64,000 bases of DNA from Argopecten irradians (GCF_041381155.1 NC_091135.1:63323567-63387566); one strand, 5' to 3'. Positions 48,485 through 59,915 are shown, counted from the first letter of the stretch. Translations and numbers: made by a program. Notes: a model not told the origin generated them from the sequence alone.

Positions 48485-50050
48485 GGTTAATTATAAGATA
48501 TCGGACACACTGGGTCGTCTTATGACGAAGCTGTAATATTTAAAAGTAGTTAAGTACAAAGCGAATGAGCTTGTTTACGCCATGCAATTGCTTTGTCTTG
48601 GAAATCGATCGTTTCCTGATGAGTTGTGAAGTAATTAGTAACCTTTACACACGCCTATTGTGATTCTCACTACACTAACAAAGTTGACAAACAAAATTTG
48701 ACTCTCGATCTGTACGTGCAATTTCTCAGACTCCGCCTGCATGCGTAATACGCTTATTATATTAGCATCCATGGTTATGGACTAAATTGTAAATATTTAT
48801 TTATTCAGTAGCCTTTGAAAAAAAGTAAATAAAGTAATAATCATTCACCACACTATGATGAAACCAGAAAGTGAGCTAACAAAAATCAACTATATTTATA
48901 CAATGGAAAAGCCTCATTTAGTGTTGTTCTTTGATGAAAGGAAGGTTATGATCATACGCATGTTTTTTTTCCTGCTCGCATGTTATATATATATTGTGTA
49001 CAATATGGTATGTGTGTATGCATGCGAGTGAGAGCGTGTATGAGGATGCGTGTGTGTATATATATATACTAACATTGCCAGGAAGAATAAAGGAAAAAGA
49101 AAATGCTCACATTAAAATGTGATATTCTTTGATCTGAATAAAAAAAAGAAGAAATAGTTGGCACACAGGAAACTTAATCTCCATTCAAGCACACACACAC
49201 AATCCTTGATGACAATGAAATTTACTCGTATTCTGTATCGGATTGGATACTATCTTGGGCTTATCATCGGATATGATTAGCGTCTGTGGAATTTCTCGCG
49301 CGTTCATTACGTAATAAAATCATAAGACACATCTTGTATGTAATATCACCCTTATTCGATAATTAGACTTCATGATACTTAAAATAACATTTTGATATAC
49401 TTTATACATGCTTGTAAATATCTTTTATTAAAATAGAATTTAATTATATATATTTGTTGTCATACATACATGTGTCATGCTTGCTTTTGATCGGGATGTT
49501 GAGCAGTAATTTTTAATGCAATTGTCACTATCAAAAATAAATTGTATTTCTAACATCTTGCCTTTTTTGTTTGTTTTTTGTTTTTTGGGTTTTTTTTTCA
49601 TTCTTTTTCTTTCTTTACTTTTTTTACTCATGTTTTCATTTGTTTATTCATTATTTTTCATATAAGAATATATCTACATTTAATTCTTATTCTTCACAAT
49701 CTCTCCTTTCTAGATCATCCTATTATCCCTTCTCTCCTTCCCAATTCTTTGTTCTTTATTTTATCTTTTCTCTCCCTCCTCCCTCTCTATCAAAAAAACC
49801 CAAACAATGTAATTATACTGATGAATGAAAGAATGGCAGAGTGAAAGATGTGCATGGAAGATAACTATATTCATATTTCATGATTATTTGATTATTGTAA
49901 AATTGATATATTGTTTGGCAAAAAAATAAAAAAAATTAATATAAATAAAAAAAAATACTTTATACATGCTAGGAGTTGCCGTTAAACACAATCGTATCAT
50001 AAGCTTTATATGCATAAACCATTTCAAATTTCGCGGTTTTTTCGGAGATA
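48485..50050. other. Spacer with microsatellites and a pyrimidine tract
   Basis: No gene seen. It holds a GTGTGTATGCATGCG / TATATATATA run (49005-49070), a CT/T-rich stretch (49560-49800) that gives spurious Phe/Ser-rich frames, and an A-rich end (49920-49960). Confidence 0.5.
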
Positions 50051-50053
50051 CAG

Positions 50054-50378
50054 ATGGTGGAGATGGGTAGGAGATTTATAGTCATTACACATGCATATCA
50101 GAGCTGCGACAGAGAAACAAATAAAAGTAGGGCGTTTTCCAAGGTCAGTCAGTTTTTTTTATTTGTTACGTTTTTGACAGAAAAAGCCGCCTCCACCCCC
50201 TCCTATACACATTTTTGTATATCATGTTATGTATTATGTGAAAGTGGGGCGTTTTGGCACAAGTTACCAAAAAATCGCTTAAGATTTGTGGCAGTTATTG
50301 CACGGAAACAAAGCCTTACAGACAGACGGACAGAGCTAAATTAATATTCCCGGTTTCGGCGAAAGCGGGGGATAAAAA
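50054..50378 (+). repeat. Interspersed repeat ending in GCGGGGGATAAAAA
   Basis: It contains GTGGGGCGTTTTGGCACAAG, AAATCGCTTAAGATTTGTGG, CAGTTATTGCACGGAAACAA and CAGACAGACGGACAGAGCT, and closes with GAAAGCGGGGGATAAAAAC. A CAGACGGACGGACAG run before GCGGGGGATAAAAA is, from memory, a frequent end of molluscan interspersed repeats. No coding capacity. Confidence 0.5.
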
Positions 50379-50885
50379 CAAATGCATATATACAAATAGG
50401 TTCTAATATTGTGTGGGATAAATTCGAAGGTGTATTCTAATCATTTATTTGGTGTTTATAGCTATCTCTCAGTTTTCTCATTTGATGTTTGGCAAAAAAT
50501 ACTGCTTTGTCCGACTGCTTCTCTCGGCATTTTTACTCTAGCAACAGACGCCAGAGGCTCAAATTAGCTCTTTTCAATGTAACATCTACGGAAGCAGCAA
50601 AGCGAAATGATTTACTCAAGTATTTATCAAAGTCTATAATCAAATTTTCACGACATCCATTCCGCTTTTTCTTCCTAATAAGTATTCTACACATGACAGA
50701 AACTGATCGAATGCGGTATCTAATAATGTCCCCCATTCTGCGCCAGTGGCATCCCGCTGGTAATAAATTCCTCAGCAAGGTTGCTGTCTAATAGTATATG
50801 ATGGGAATTGTCCAGCCAATTCCAGATTCGAATTCACTATCGGTATAGAAAGGCCGTATTATGGCGGATTGATGGGTTTGTAGGG

Positions 50886-50942
50886 TATAAACGCGGGACC
50901 GAGAAGGCGTGATCCGGAGATCGGTTGAGTAAACGGTCAGTT
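50886..50942 (+). promoter_or_regulatory. Possible core promoter (TATAAA plus TCAGTT)
   Basis: TATAAA at 50886-50891 lies in a local GC-richer stretch and is followed by TCAGTT, an initiator-like motif, at 50937. The spacing of about 50 bases is longer than the usual 30. A short frame starts downstream at 50996. Weak evidence only. Confidence 0.2.
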
Positions 50943-50995
50943 AGTGCGAGGTAATAACGGCACCAACTTAACTCTTAGCACAGTACGTGGATGCG

Positions 50996-51091
50996 ATGCC
51001 TGCCACTGTAGCATATAACATCAATTTTGGTGGGAATATTGATCCGACCCAAGGTGTTTTTATTGGGAGGAAAGGACATAAATATGACTAA
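50996..51091 (+). CDS. Short frame, 31 aa, possible first exon; unknown
   Basis: ATG at 50996 opens MPATVAYNINFGGN and continues IDPTQGVFIGRKG to TAA at 51091. I do not recognise it with confidence. The run GGN-DP--GVFIG loosely recalls the start of a galectin carbohydrate-recognition domain, and CAAG before GTGTTT at about 51054 could serve as a donor. No following exon was found. It may be chance. Confidence 0.15.
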   Translation: MPATVAYNINFGGNIDPTQGVFIGRKGHKYD

Positions 51092-51565
51092 ATAAGCTTG
51101 TTAACGGTGATGGACAATTACAGGGGAAGTTCCATATGACCACTAGGGCCGTTGACTTGTCTTTGGTCAGCAGTAGGTTCATGTCTAATGGCATAGTAAA
51201 ACTGAACCAAATATAGTTTTACACAATGATTTCCAGAAATTTCGTACCAATGTTGCACCAAACGGCGTATCATTTTCCTTTGTCGAATATTTTTTATTGT
51301 TTTGTTACACTTCGTTTACGAAGGTTTTAATACTAAGTGTACGTGTACATATAGAAAATACTACTACGAAATATGTACCAACAGTGTTTCACCGCTTGTA
51401 CTATATAGTGTAATGGGGTAGTAGGCTTAATATCATATTAACAGCTATGACGGCCTCCCCGTAGTAGAATATTCTGTGTCTCTGTACCACTTTGAAAAGG
51501 CAACATTTCCATTAGGCCTATTGCACAAAATTACAACGCTAACTTATGCAGTATTCCAAAACACG

Positions 51566-52870
51566 CACGCACTTCACACACCGTAAGCACGAGAGGCCGT
51601 CATTGACTTCATACACCGTAAGCACGAGACGCCGTCATTGACTTCACACACCGTAAGAACGGGAGGCCGTCATTGACTTCACACACCGTAAGTACGGGAG
51701 GCCGTCATTGACTTCACACATCTTAAGTACGGGAGGCCGTCATTGACTTCACACACCGTAAGCACGAGAGGCCGTCATTGACTTCACACACCGTCAACAC
51801 GGGAGGCCGTCATTGACTTCACACATCGTAAGAACGGGAGGCCGTCATTGACTTCACACACCGTAAGCACAGGAGGCCGTCATTGACTTCACACACCGTA
51901 AGTACGGGAGGCCGTCATTGACTTCACACATCTTAAGTACGGGAGGCCGTCATTGACTTCACACACCGTAAGCACGGGAGGCCGTCATTGACTTCACACA
52001 CCGTAAGTACGGGAGGCCGTCATTGACTTCACACACCGTAAGTACGGGAGGCCGTCATTGACTTCACACATCGTAAGTACGGGAGGCCGTCATTGACTTC
52101 ACACACCGTCAGCACGGGAGGCCGTCATTGACTTCACACACCGTAAGCACGGGAGGCCGTCATTGACTTCACACACCGTAAGCACGGGAGGCCGTCATTG
52201 ACTTCACACACCGTAAGCACGGGAGGCCGTCATTGACTTCACACACCGTAAGTACGGGAGGCCGTCATTGACTTCACACACCGTAAGTACGGGAGGCCGT
52301 CATTGACTTCACACACCGTAAGTACGGGAGGCCGTCATTGACTTCACACACCGTAAGTACGGGAGGCCGTCATTGACTTCACACACCGTAAGTACGGGAG
52401 GCCGTCATTGACTTCACACACTGTAAGTACGGGAGGCCGTCATTGACTTCACACACACCGTAAGCACGAGAGGCCGTCATTGACTTCACACACTGTAAGT
52501 ACGGGAGACCGTCATTGACTTCACACACTGTAAGTACGGGAGGCCGTCATTGACTTCACACACCGTAAGTACGGGAGGCCGTCATTGACTTCACACACCG
52601 TAAGCACGAGGAGGCCGTCATTGACTTCACACACCGTAAGTACGGGAGGCCGTCATTGACTTCACACATCGTAAGTACGGGAGGCCGTCATTGACTTCAC
52701 ACACCGTAAGCACGAAAGGCCGTCATTGATTTCACACACCGTCAGCACGGGAGCCCGTCATTGACTTCACACACCGTAAGCACGGGAGGCCGTCATTGAC
52801 TTCACACAACGTAAGTACGGGAGGCCGTCATTGACTTCACACCGTAAGCACGAGAGGCCGTCATTGACTG
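51566..52870 (+). repeat. 35-bp satellite (about 37 copies), SINE-derived
   Basis: The unit reads TTGACTTCACACACCGTAAG, then TACGGGAGGCCGTCA. The part ACACACCG...GGGAGGCCGTC matches the SINE near its 3' end (ACACACCGCATACATGGGAG, GCCGTCC at 33407-33430). The bases before the array (51495-51585: AAAGGCAACATTTCCA, CAGTATTCCAAAACACGCAC) resemble the adjoining SINE body. The array therefore seems to have grown inside a SINE copy, independently of the 48-bp array. Variants: AAGTACGGG, AAGCACGGG, AAGCACGAG, CATCGTAAG. Confidence 0.9.
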
Positions 52871-52871
52871 T

Positions 52872-53928
52872 GTAATACTGTGGACGGTAGATCACTAAAG
52901 CTTTTCTAATACTAAGGACGGCAGATCACTAAAGATTTTCTAATACTGTGAACGGTAGATCACTAAAGCTTTTCTAATACTGTAGACGGCAGATCACTAA
53001 AGCTTTTCTAATACTGTGGACGGCAGATCACTGAAGCTTTTCAAATACTAAGGACGGCAGATCACTAAAGCTTACCTAATACTAAGGACGGCAGATCACT
53101 AAAGCTTTTCTAATACTGTGGACGGTAGATCACTAAAGCTTTTCTAATACTGTAGACGGCAGATCACTAAAGCTTTTCTAATACTGTGGACGGCAGATCA
53201 CTAAAGCTTTTCAAATACTAAGGACGGCAGATCACTAAAGCTTACCTAATACTAAGGACGGCAGATCACTAAAGCTTTTCTAATACTGTGGACGTCAGAT
53301 CACTAAAGCTTTTCAAATACTAAGGACGGCAGATCACTAAAGCTTTTCTAATACTGTGGACGGCAGATCACTTAAACTTTTCAAATACTAAGGACGGCAG
53401 ATCACTAAAGCTTTTCTAATACTGTGGACGGCAGATCACTAAAGCTTTTCTAATGCTGTGGACGGCAGATCACTAAAGCTTTTCAAATACTAAGGACGGC
53501 AGATCACTAAAGCTTTTCTAATGCTGTGGACGGCAGATCACTAAAGCTTTTCTAATACTGTGGACGGCAGATCACTAAAGCTTTTCTAATACTGTGGACG
53601 GCAGATCACTAAAGCTTTTCTAATGCTGTGGACGGCAGATCACTAAAGCTTTTCAAATACTAAGGACGGCAGATCACTAAAGCTTTTCTAATACTGTGGA
53701 CGGCAGATCACTAAAGCTTTTCAAATACTAAGGACGGCAGATCACTAAAGCTTTTCAAATACTGGACGGCAGATCACTAAAGCTTTTCTAATGCTGTGGA
53801 CGGCAGATCACTAAAGCTTTTCTTTTAATACTGTGGACGGCAGATCACTAAAGCTTTTCTAATACTGTGGACGGCAGATCACTAAAGCTTTTCAAATACT
53901 AAGGACGGCAGATCACTAAAGCTTTTCT
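52872..53928 (+). repeat. 34-bp satellite (about 31 copies)
   Basis: The unit reads AATACTGTGGACGGCAGATC, then ACTAAAGCTTTTCT. Two forms alternate irregularly: CTGTGGACGG preceded by TTCTAATA, and CTAAGGACGG preceded by TTCAAATA. It begins directly at the end of the 35-bp array. Confidence 0.93.
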
Positions 53929-54505
53929 TGATTCCGCGGATAGCCGCCAACCAAAGGTTGTCTGATTCCGCGGATAGCCGCCAACCAAAGGTTGTCTGAT
54001 TCCGCGGATGCCCGCCGACCAAAGGTTGTCTGATTCCGCGGATAGCCGCCAACCAAAGGTTGTCTGATTCCGCGGATAGCCGCCAACCAAAGGTTGTCTG
54101 ATTCCGCGGATAGCCGCCGACCAAAGGTTGTCTGATTCCGCGGATAGCCGCCGACCAAAGGTTGTCTGATTCCGCGGATAGCCGCCGACCAAAGGTTGTC
54201 TGATTCCGCGGATAGCCGCCGACCAAAGGTTGTCTGATTCCGCGGATAGCCGCCGACCAAAGGTTGTCTGATTCCGCGGATAGCCGCCGACCAAAGGTTG
54301 TCTGATTCCGCGGATGACCGCTAACCAAAGGTTGTCTGATTCCGCGGATGCCCGCCGACCAAAGGTTGTCTGATTCCGCGGATAGCCGCCGACCAAAGGT
54401 TGTCTGATTCCGCGGATGACCGCTAACCAAAGGTTGTCTGATTCCGCGGATGGCCGCCGACCAAAGGTTGTCCGATTCCGCGGATGGCCGCCTACCAAAG
54501 GTTCA
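53929..54505. repeat. 34-bp GC-rich satellite (17 copies)
   Basis: The unit reads TGATTCCGCGGATAGCCGCC, then GACCAAAGGTTGTC. It begins directly at the end of the previous 34-bp array with no spacer and is much richer in G+C than anything else here. All three minus-strand frames are open, giving repeats such as RGIRQPLVGG and SAESDNLW; this reflects the repeat, not a gene. Confidence 0.93.
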
Positions 54506-54509
54506 TGTG

Positions 54510-55660
54510 TGAAGCTATGGAATTCCTCGGCCATTATCGTGTAGACAGATAAGGAGCTGTTCCCTGTGTTGGCTATGGTACGGAACAGATAAATATCAGT
54601 GTAGGGTATTGATCCTCAGAAGTTCGAGCAGTGATACACAGAAAAAAGCACCGACAATATTTGGTGCATAGCCTTAAGAGGTACCACCTATATAACCCCA
54701 GAATACCCAAACTACATTTTACATTACCGTTGTGTCAAGACTTTAGCGCATAGTATCTGCTAACTTACCCATTGCGAATTACCGATGTCTTGGTCAGTGT
54801 GAGAACAGCATTGTCAGATGTAACACTGTAGATGAGGATCCAAATATAGAAGGAGATTTTGGTGTTCACCTTTGGAATGTTTTGGAATACTTACCATACA
54901 ATGTATAAAACTTAGTTTTATTTCATACATATATTCTATTTGTGTATACTGGTAAATCTAGTATCAGAAGTTTGCCGTGCCGACCGATTGATGTATGTTT
55001 TCCTTAGACAACTTTCGACACAATGTTCAGCAACAGGTCATCTCTTTACCACTAACAGTAAAACTTCCGATAGCTGTCAGCTATATAACAGTTCGACAGC
55101 TGCCTAGAATGTTTAGGCATTGGACCTCGATCAATGGAACAGTTTGAAAGGTAGTAAGAAAGCTTGATCAATCGATGTTACACAACTGTAATCGACGGCC
55201 GAATGTATTGATACTTTGACGTTGCGACAAGGTGCTGATAACTAAATGTTTGTCTACAAGGATCGCTACAATTAGCCTCGTTCCCTCGGTGCCACTAATG
55301 ATACGACCTTGTACGCCAGGCCCGGCGATACACAAGACAGATTGGCTAATAACATTTCGTAAAGACAATAGAATGAACTCGCATTGCCATCCAGCGGCTG
55401 TAATTGGATAAATGGACCTTTCAATGGGCGCATTTACGTTTATAAAACTGTACAACTCCTTCGTGGATTGATTCAATATTATCCTATGTGTAGATCGCTT
55501 GTGACAGACGCCCTTTGTGTCTTTAGATGTGTTGTCGGGAACTAAGGAGGTATTTGTTTTTATTGCTCATATTGGTGGGAACACACAAGATTTATTTCCG
55601 GTCAGAAGGATTCTAATCTGCTTTACGTACGTTTCAAAAGCTCCTAGCAACAGGATAGTG
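54510..55660. other. Region upstream of the aquaporin exon
   Basis: No gene is recognised; a minus-strand frame at 55168-55476 (102 codons) matches no family I know. The last few hundred bases should include the aquaporin promoter and 5' UTR. Confidence 0.4.
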
Positions 55661-55665
55661 CTTGT

Positions 55666-56257
55666 ATGAATCAGTGGTGCAATATGGGTTTTAAGGAACA
55701 GTGGGAAAAGACAAAAGCTGAAGTACAGACGAAAGGATTCTGGAAAGGTGTCCGATGTGAGTTTTTAGGAACTCTTTTGTATGTGGTATTCGGATGTGGG
55801 ACCACCATACTCAAGAACCATCCCATTGAGGCCGACTATTATTATTCTTATGAAACAAAGACTGCCGTTTCGTTTGGCTTATCTGAATCAGTCCTTGTCC
55901 AGTCCTTTGGCCATGGAAGTGGGGGCCATTTTAACCCCTCGATTACGATTGCTATGTTATGTGTACGCTATATCACATTAGTGAAAGCTCTGACGTATTT
56001 ACTAGTACAGGCTATTGGTGCCGTAGTAGGGGCCGGGATTCTGTACGGACTGACCCCGTCTAAGTACCATGGAAACCTCGGAGTCACCGAGCCCCACAGA
56101 GATGTTGACAAAGGCCAGGCGTTTGGGTTCGAATTCCTCGGTACTTTCATGGTGGTGTTTACATACTTCTCTACTCTAGAGCTAAAGAGAGATGTGCTGG
56201 TACCAAAGGCTTTCACGTGTGGATTAGCAGTTTGTCTCTCACATATATTTACAGTAG
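55666..56257 (+). CDS. Aquaporin, first coding exon (5' half of gene)
   Basis: Encodes about 197 residues of an MIP-family channel, which passes water or small solutes across membranes. Visible in order: cytosolic N terminus, helix 1 with CEFLGTLLYVVFGCG (about 31-45), helix 2 leading to GGHFNPSITIAML (86-98), helix 3 (about 102-128), helix 4 with GFEFLGTFMVVFTYFS (154-169), and helix 5 with AFTCGLAVCLSHIFTV (182-197). The first pore motif is NPS (90-92) where NPA is usual. The exon probably ends at 56257 before GTATAA (phase 1), or at 56253 before GTAGGT. Loop E with the second NPA motif and helix 6 are absent, and no matching exon was found up to 64000. Start could be Met1 or Met7 (NMGFKEQW). 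Confidence 0.82.
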
Positions 56258-56527
56258 GTATAAATCCTGATAACCGACTAATGTATCATACATTTATGCA
56301 CGAACTCATCTAATTTGATGTCCGATCGATTTCATACATATATCGACAAATTATGAGACCATTATGTCTAATTGTTTTCATAGTCATGTAGACAAATAAG
56401 TATTTAGTTAAATTTTACTATTTGCATGGCCATGTAAATGTTATATGTCCTAGTAAGGTCCTACTGTTTCCATAGTTATATGCCCATATAAGTGTATCTG
56501 CGTATCCGTTTTATCGTCGCTAAATAA
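56258..56527 (+). other. Putative start of aquaporin intron
   Basis: After the likely donor the open frame carries on for 18 codons that do not resemble an aquaporin and stops at 56313. This fits intron sequence, though a truncated gene cannot be excluded. Confidence 0.45.
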
Positions 56528-56610
56528 TTCACACACACGGGAGAAAGTACTGACATGACCCTGGCTGTTAAAAGGACGTTAATTTAATCAAACAAACAAA
56601 ATATTTGTTT
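56528..56610 (+). mobile_element. SINE 3'-end fragment
   Basis: CACACACACGGGAG, TGACATGACCCTGGCTGTTA, AAAGGACGTTAATTTAATCA and an AACAAACAAAAT tail match the 3' end of the plus-orientation SINE; the rest of the element is missing. Confidence 0.65.
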
Positions 56611-56984
56611 ATATAACAAAATTATGAACGATTTCAGATTTTTGAACTGATTCATAAACAGCATATTGGTGTTGATGGATGCTTGTACGTCGACTTTTCT
56701 TAATGCCAAACTTTAACCTCAAATGTTCTCTTTAAATTCTGCTTTCCAAAGAAAAATTGCAAGATAGGAGATTCCTTGGATTAAGTAAACCTGGGGCCAG
56801 TTCTCTCTTTAAAACAATTTATTTACGAAAGTGAAAATTATGGGTCTGGCAGTATGCTATCAGCATGACTTACAAACCAATGTTTTAGGTAGATCCAAAA
56901 ATAGTTCTAACAAAAGAGTCTCTCACGAAAACCAGGGTTCTATCTGCCACTCTCTCGGCTCAGAACTAATTCACTTCTACTAAG

Positions 56985-57690
56985 AGGGAAAGATGACAAG
57001 TAATTCTCCTGTACAGCGAAGGGAAGATGACAAGTAATTCTCCTCTACTGAGAGGGGAAGATGACAAGTAATTCTCCTTTACTGAGAGGGGAAGATGACA
57101 AGTAATTCTCCTCTACTGAGAGGGGAAGATGACAAGTAATTCTCCTGTACAGCGAAGGGAAGATGACAAGTAATTCTCCTCTACTGAGAGGGGAAGATGA
57201 CAAGTAATTCTCCTTTACTGAGAGGGGAAGATGATAAGTAATTCTCCTCTACTGAGAGGGGAAGATGACAAGTAATTCTCCTGTACAGCGAAGGGAAGAT
57301 GACAAGTAATTCTCCTGTACAGCGAAGGGAAGATGACAAGTAATTCTCCTCTACTGAGAGGGGAAGATGACAAGTAATTCTCCTTTACTGAGAGGGGAAG
57401 ATGACAAGTAATTCTCCTCTACTGAGAGGGGAAGATGACAAGTAATTCTCCTTTACTGAGAGGGGAAGATGACAAGTAATTCTCCTGTACAGCGAAGGGA
57501 AGATGTCAAGTAATTCTCCTCTACTGAGAGGGGAAGATGACAAGTAATTCTCCTTTACTGAGAGGAGAAGATGACAAGTAATTCTCCTGTACAGCGAAGG
57601 GAAGATGTCAAGTAATTCTCCTCTACTGAGAGGGGAAGGTAACAAGTAATTTTCCTCTACAGAAAGGGGAAGGTGACAAGTAATTCTCCT
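56985..57690. repeat. 34-bp minisatellite (about 21 copies) with four-unit order
   Basis: The unit reads GAAGATGACAAGTAATTCTC, then CTCTACTGAGAGGG. Three forms occur: CTCTACTGAGAG (C), CTTTACTGAGAG (T) and CTGTACAGCGAA (G). They follow a recurrent order G-C-T-C, seen from 57009, 57145 and 57314, which indicates duplication of a 136-bp block. It lies 3' of the aquaporin exon and may be in its intron. Confidence 0.93.
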
Positions 57691-57699
57691 CTCTAAGTA

Positions 57700-58780
57700 G
57701 AACATATTGTAGTTAATTGCGCGGATTTGAAATATATAAGAGTTAAAATCTTGCCGTCAGGGTTAAATTTAAATTTATTACTATATCATTTATTTATCAG
57801 TTGTTTTTCGCAGTGAAATATAAGGTTTTATGGTGAAAATATATGTGATATGTATTGTAAATTTGATATTTTCACTCGCTTTTGACCAATTGGAATGCAA
57901 CATTGACAGTTAAACTGTCATTTTAATTGTTACGTTATTAGTTTGTGCACAAAAATGACGTCATATTTTTGTGTAGACATATGACGTTATGCTCACAAAC
58001 ATACAACGTAATAATCGCAAGAGCAAATAAATCTGTAAAAATATAATGGCGGAATGACCTTTGCTGGAACTAGTAGTGGTGGTCTTCTGTAAATGGAAGC
58101 GAGAAAACAAATCTAACAAATAGAATATTTCGTGTTTCTTGATGAATACCATTATGTATTTCATCGAGTGAGGTGGAAACTTTTATGTTTTTAACGAGTA
58201 CGAAGCACGAGTGAAAAAATATCAGTTTCAACCTGTAAAAGTATCCTCTATATCACCATGTGATTGCATTTCATCTTTTTGTCTTCGTCCTTTTTCACTG
58301 CATCGTTTTAAAAGAACAAAAACTATTTTACCATTCAAAACCGTTTAAACGTCTATGAAAAACACACTTATCTACTTTATATCATAAATATCTGTTATAC
58401 ATTAATCGTTTGTTGGTTTCTGTATTGTTGTTTTTTATTTGCAATTTAAAGTTTGGGCTTAAATTACCCTGGTTGTCAATACAAACACACTAGTAAGGTC
58501 GTCATACACTGGTCGTAATTAGTGATAACAAGGGAATCGACACATAAGCCAAATCGTGTCGTCTACCATTCACCGATAAAACGACTACCAATCTACCAAA
58601 TACCTAGCCTACAATTTACAAGGTAAATCCCTCAGATACAATCTACTGTAAGAACATAATGTCATCAAATCTTCTTTAAAATACAGAGATAATATCTATA
58701 AACAATACTTGTAGAGTTAAATGTGGTACGCACAGACCGTTAACTACGTCATGTTCTTCTAAAAGTGAATATTTAATTCC
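57700..58780. other. Spacer without recognised features
   Basis: AT-rich; no convincing frames or element ends. Confidence 0.4.
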
Positions 58781-58821
58781 ATTACAATTCGGGGCTTTGG
58801 CTTCTGAAGAAGTACGCTTAA

Positions 58822-59079
58822 ATAGAATTAGGCGTTATCACAAATCACAATATTGTTCTCTCCTTGACAACATTTATATGCGATTTGTTATTCTGTGGTA
58901 TCCTGGGAAATTCCCTCGGATGCGTCATTATAGGTTGGCAGCACATGTCATTTTCTGTACTCACGTCGCGGAGCGAATGGATAACACTGGTTTCAGTACA
59001 TTGTCTTTATCACCATTCAGTTAACATATACGTTAAGCTAGGCCCAATGGAGCTCCTGAAATGCAGTTTCAGAAAATGA
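58822..59079 (+). other. GPCR-helix-1-like segment, uncertain
   Basis: Following a TAA, an open stretch encodes FICDLLFCGILGNSLGCVII followed by GWQHMS. The GILGNSL core is like transmembrane helix 1 of rhodopsin-type receptors (the conserved GN pair). What follows does not resemble helix 2. It could be a lone exon, a pseudogene scrap or chance. Confidence 0.2.
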
Positions 59080-59383
59080 TTTATTTAATGTCTGAAATCT
59101 GCATGTTTTTATGACTTTTTCGAAATTCTAACGTTGAAATTGATCGATTTCATGTCACAAAGCACACACAGTGCAGTATCTGTTAAATTTCTAAAGTCAC
59201 GATATATCACAATTAAACGCTGCAGTTGTAAGCCAGGCTCACCTAATTTCATTTTGAAATTTCTCAATGACAGATTTGATCGAATGAAAAGCAACATATA
59301 TAGAACACGGATGAAGATACCTAGTGGAATACAAAACAATAAAGCAAACATCGATAACTACTTCCATCTTCAACTTAAAAAAT

Positions 59384-59915
59384 AGAATTGTACCTGCTGA
59401 CCCTATTGCATGATCGTAAAAGGGGACTAAATTTAGGATCTTATTTTTTCTCTTCTTCCTAACTGACTTTATGTTTCCTAATGCCTCCCTTGGCACCGGC
59501 TCATTTTTGGCATTGATTCGAGCGTTCGCCCCTGTGAGGAAGGCTCTGGGTTCTGTCCCCTGGCCGAGACACACCAAAGTCTATATTAGTAGTAGTTTCT
59601 GCTCCTGCCTAGTGCTGAGCAAACAGGGAGTGGGACGACTGGTTCGCCCGTTGTCAGTATAATGTGACCGGGTGGGGTGTGTTGCTTGGTGCCTTCTCTG
59701 GCATGCTTCAGTGATATATCACTATAAAAAGGGCAACAGTTCCACTATACAAGAAGACACAACATGAATATACCACTGTCTCCCAAAACACGCACCTCGC
59801 ACAACATACACACAACAAACCGCATACATGGGAGGCCGTCCTTACATGACCATATCTGTTAATAGGACGTAAATTAATCAAACAATCGATCAAACAAACA
59901 AAATATTCGCGCACA
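59384..59915 (+). mobile_element. tRNA-derived SINE, 5'-shortened
   Basis: Closely matches the copy at 32945 from GAATTGTACCTGCTGACCC onward: GCGTTCGCCCCTGTGAGGAA, B-box-like GGTTCTGTCCCC, AGTGGGACGACTGGTTCGCC, the 3' block CATGGGAGGCCGTCCTTAC, and a tail of ATCAAACAAACAAAAT. The first few tens of bases of the leader are missing. Confidence 0.85.

Noticed and set aside
40103-48536. Very long Cys-rich frames on both strands (MCRPCYSKVTYQ and YFRIAWPAHLVC repeats)
   Set aside because: A 36-bp unit without stops yields open frames on both strands. There is no start context, splice structure or non-repeat domain.
49571-49844. Phe/Ser-rich frames in a T/C tract
   Set aside because: Low-complexity pyrimidine sequence; no family resemblance.
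51566-54505. CRISPR-like spacing of 34-35 bp repeats
   Set aside because: Units are contiguous with no unique spacers, there are no cas genes, and the DNA is eukaryotic.
53882-54534. Repeat proteins RGIRQPLVGGYP / SAESDNLW on the minus strand
   Set aside because: All three minus-strand frames are open over the same 34-bp array, so this is repeat composition, not selection for protein.
55168-55476. 102-codon minus-strand frame upstream of the aquaporin
   Set aside because: No recognisable domain or conserved pattern; a frame of this length can occur by chance in this sequence.
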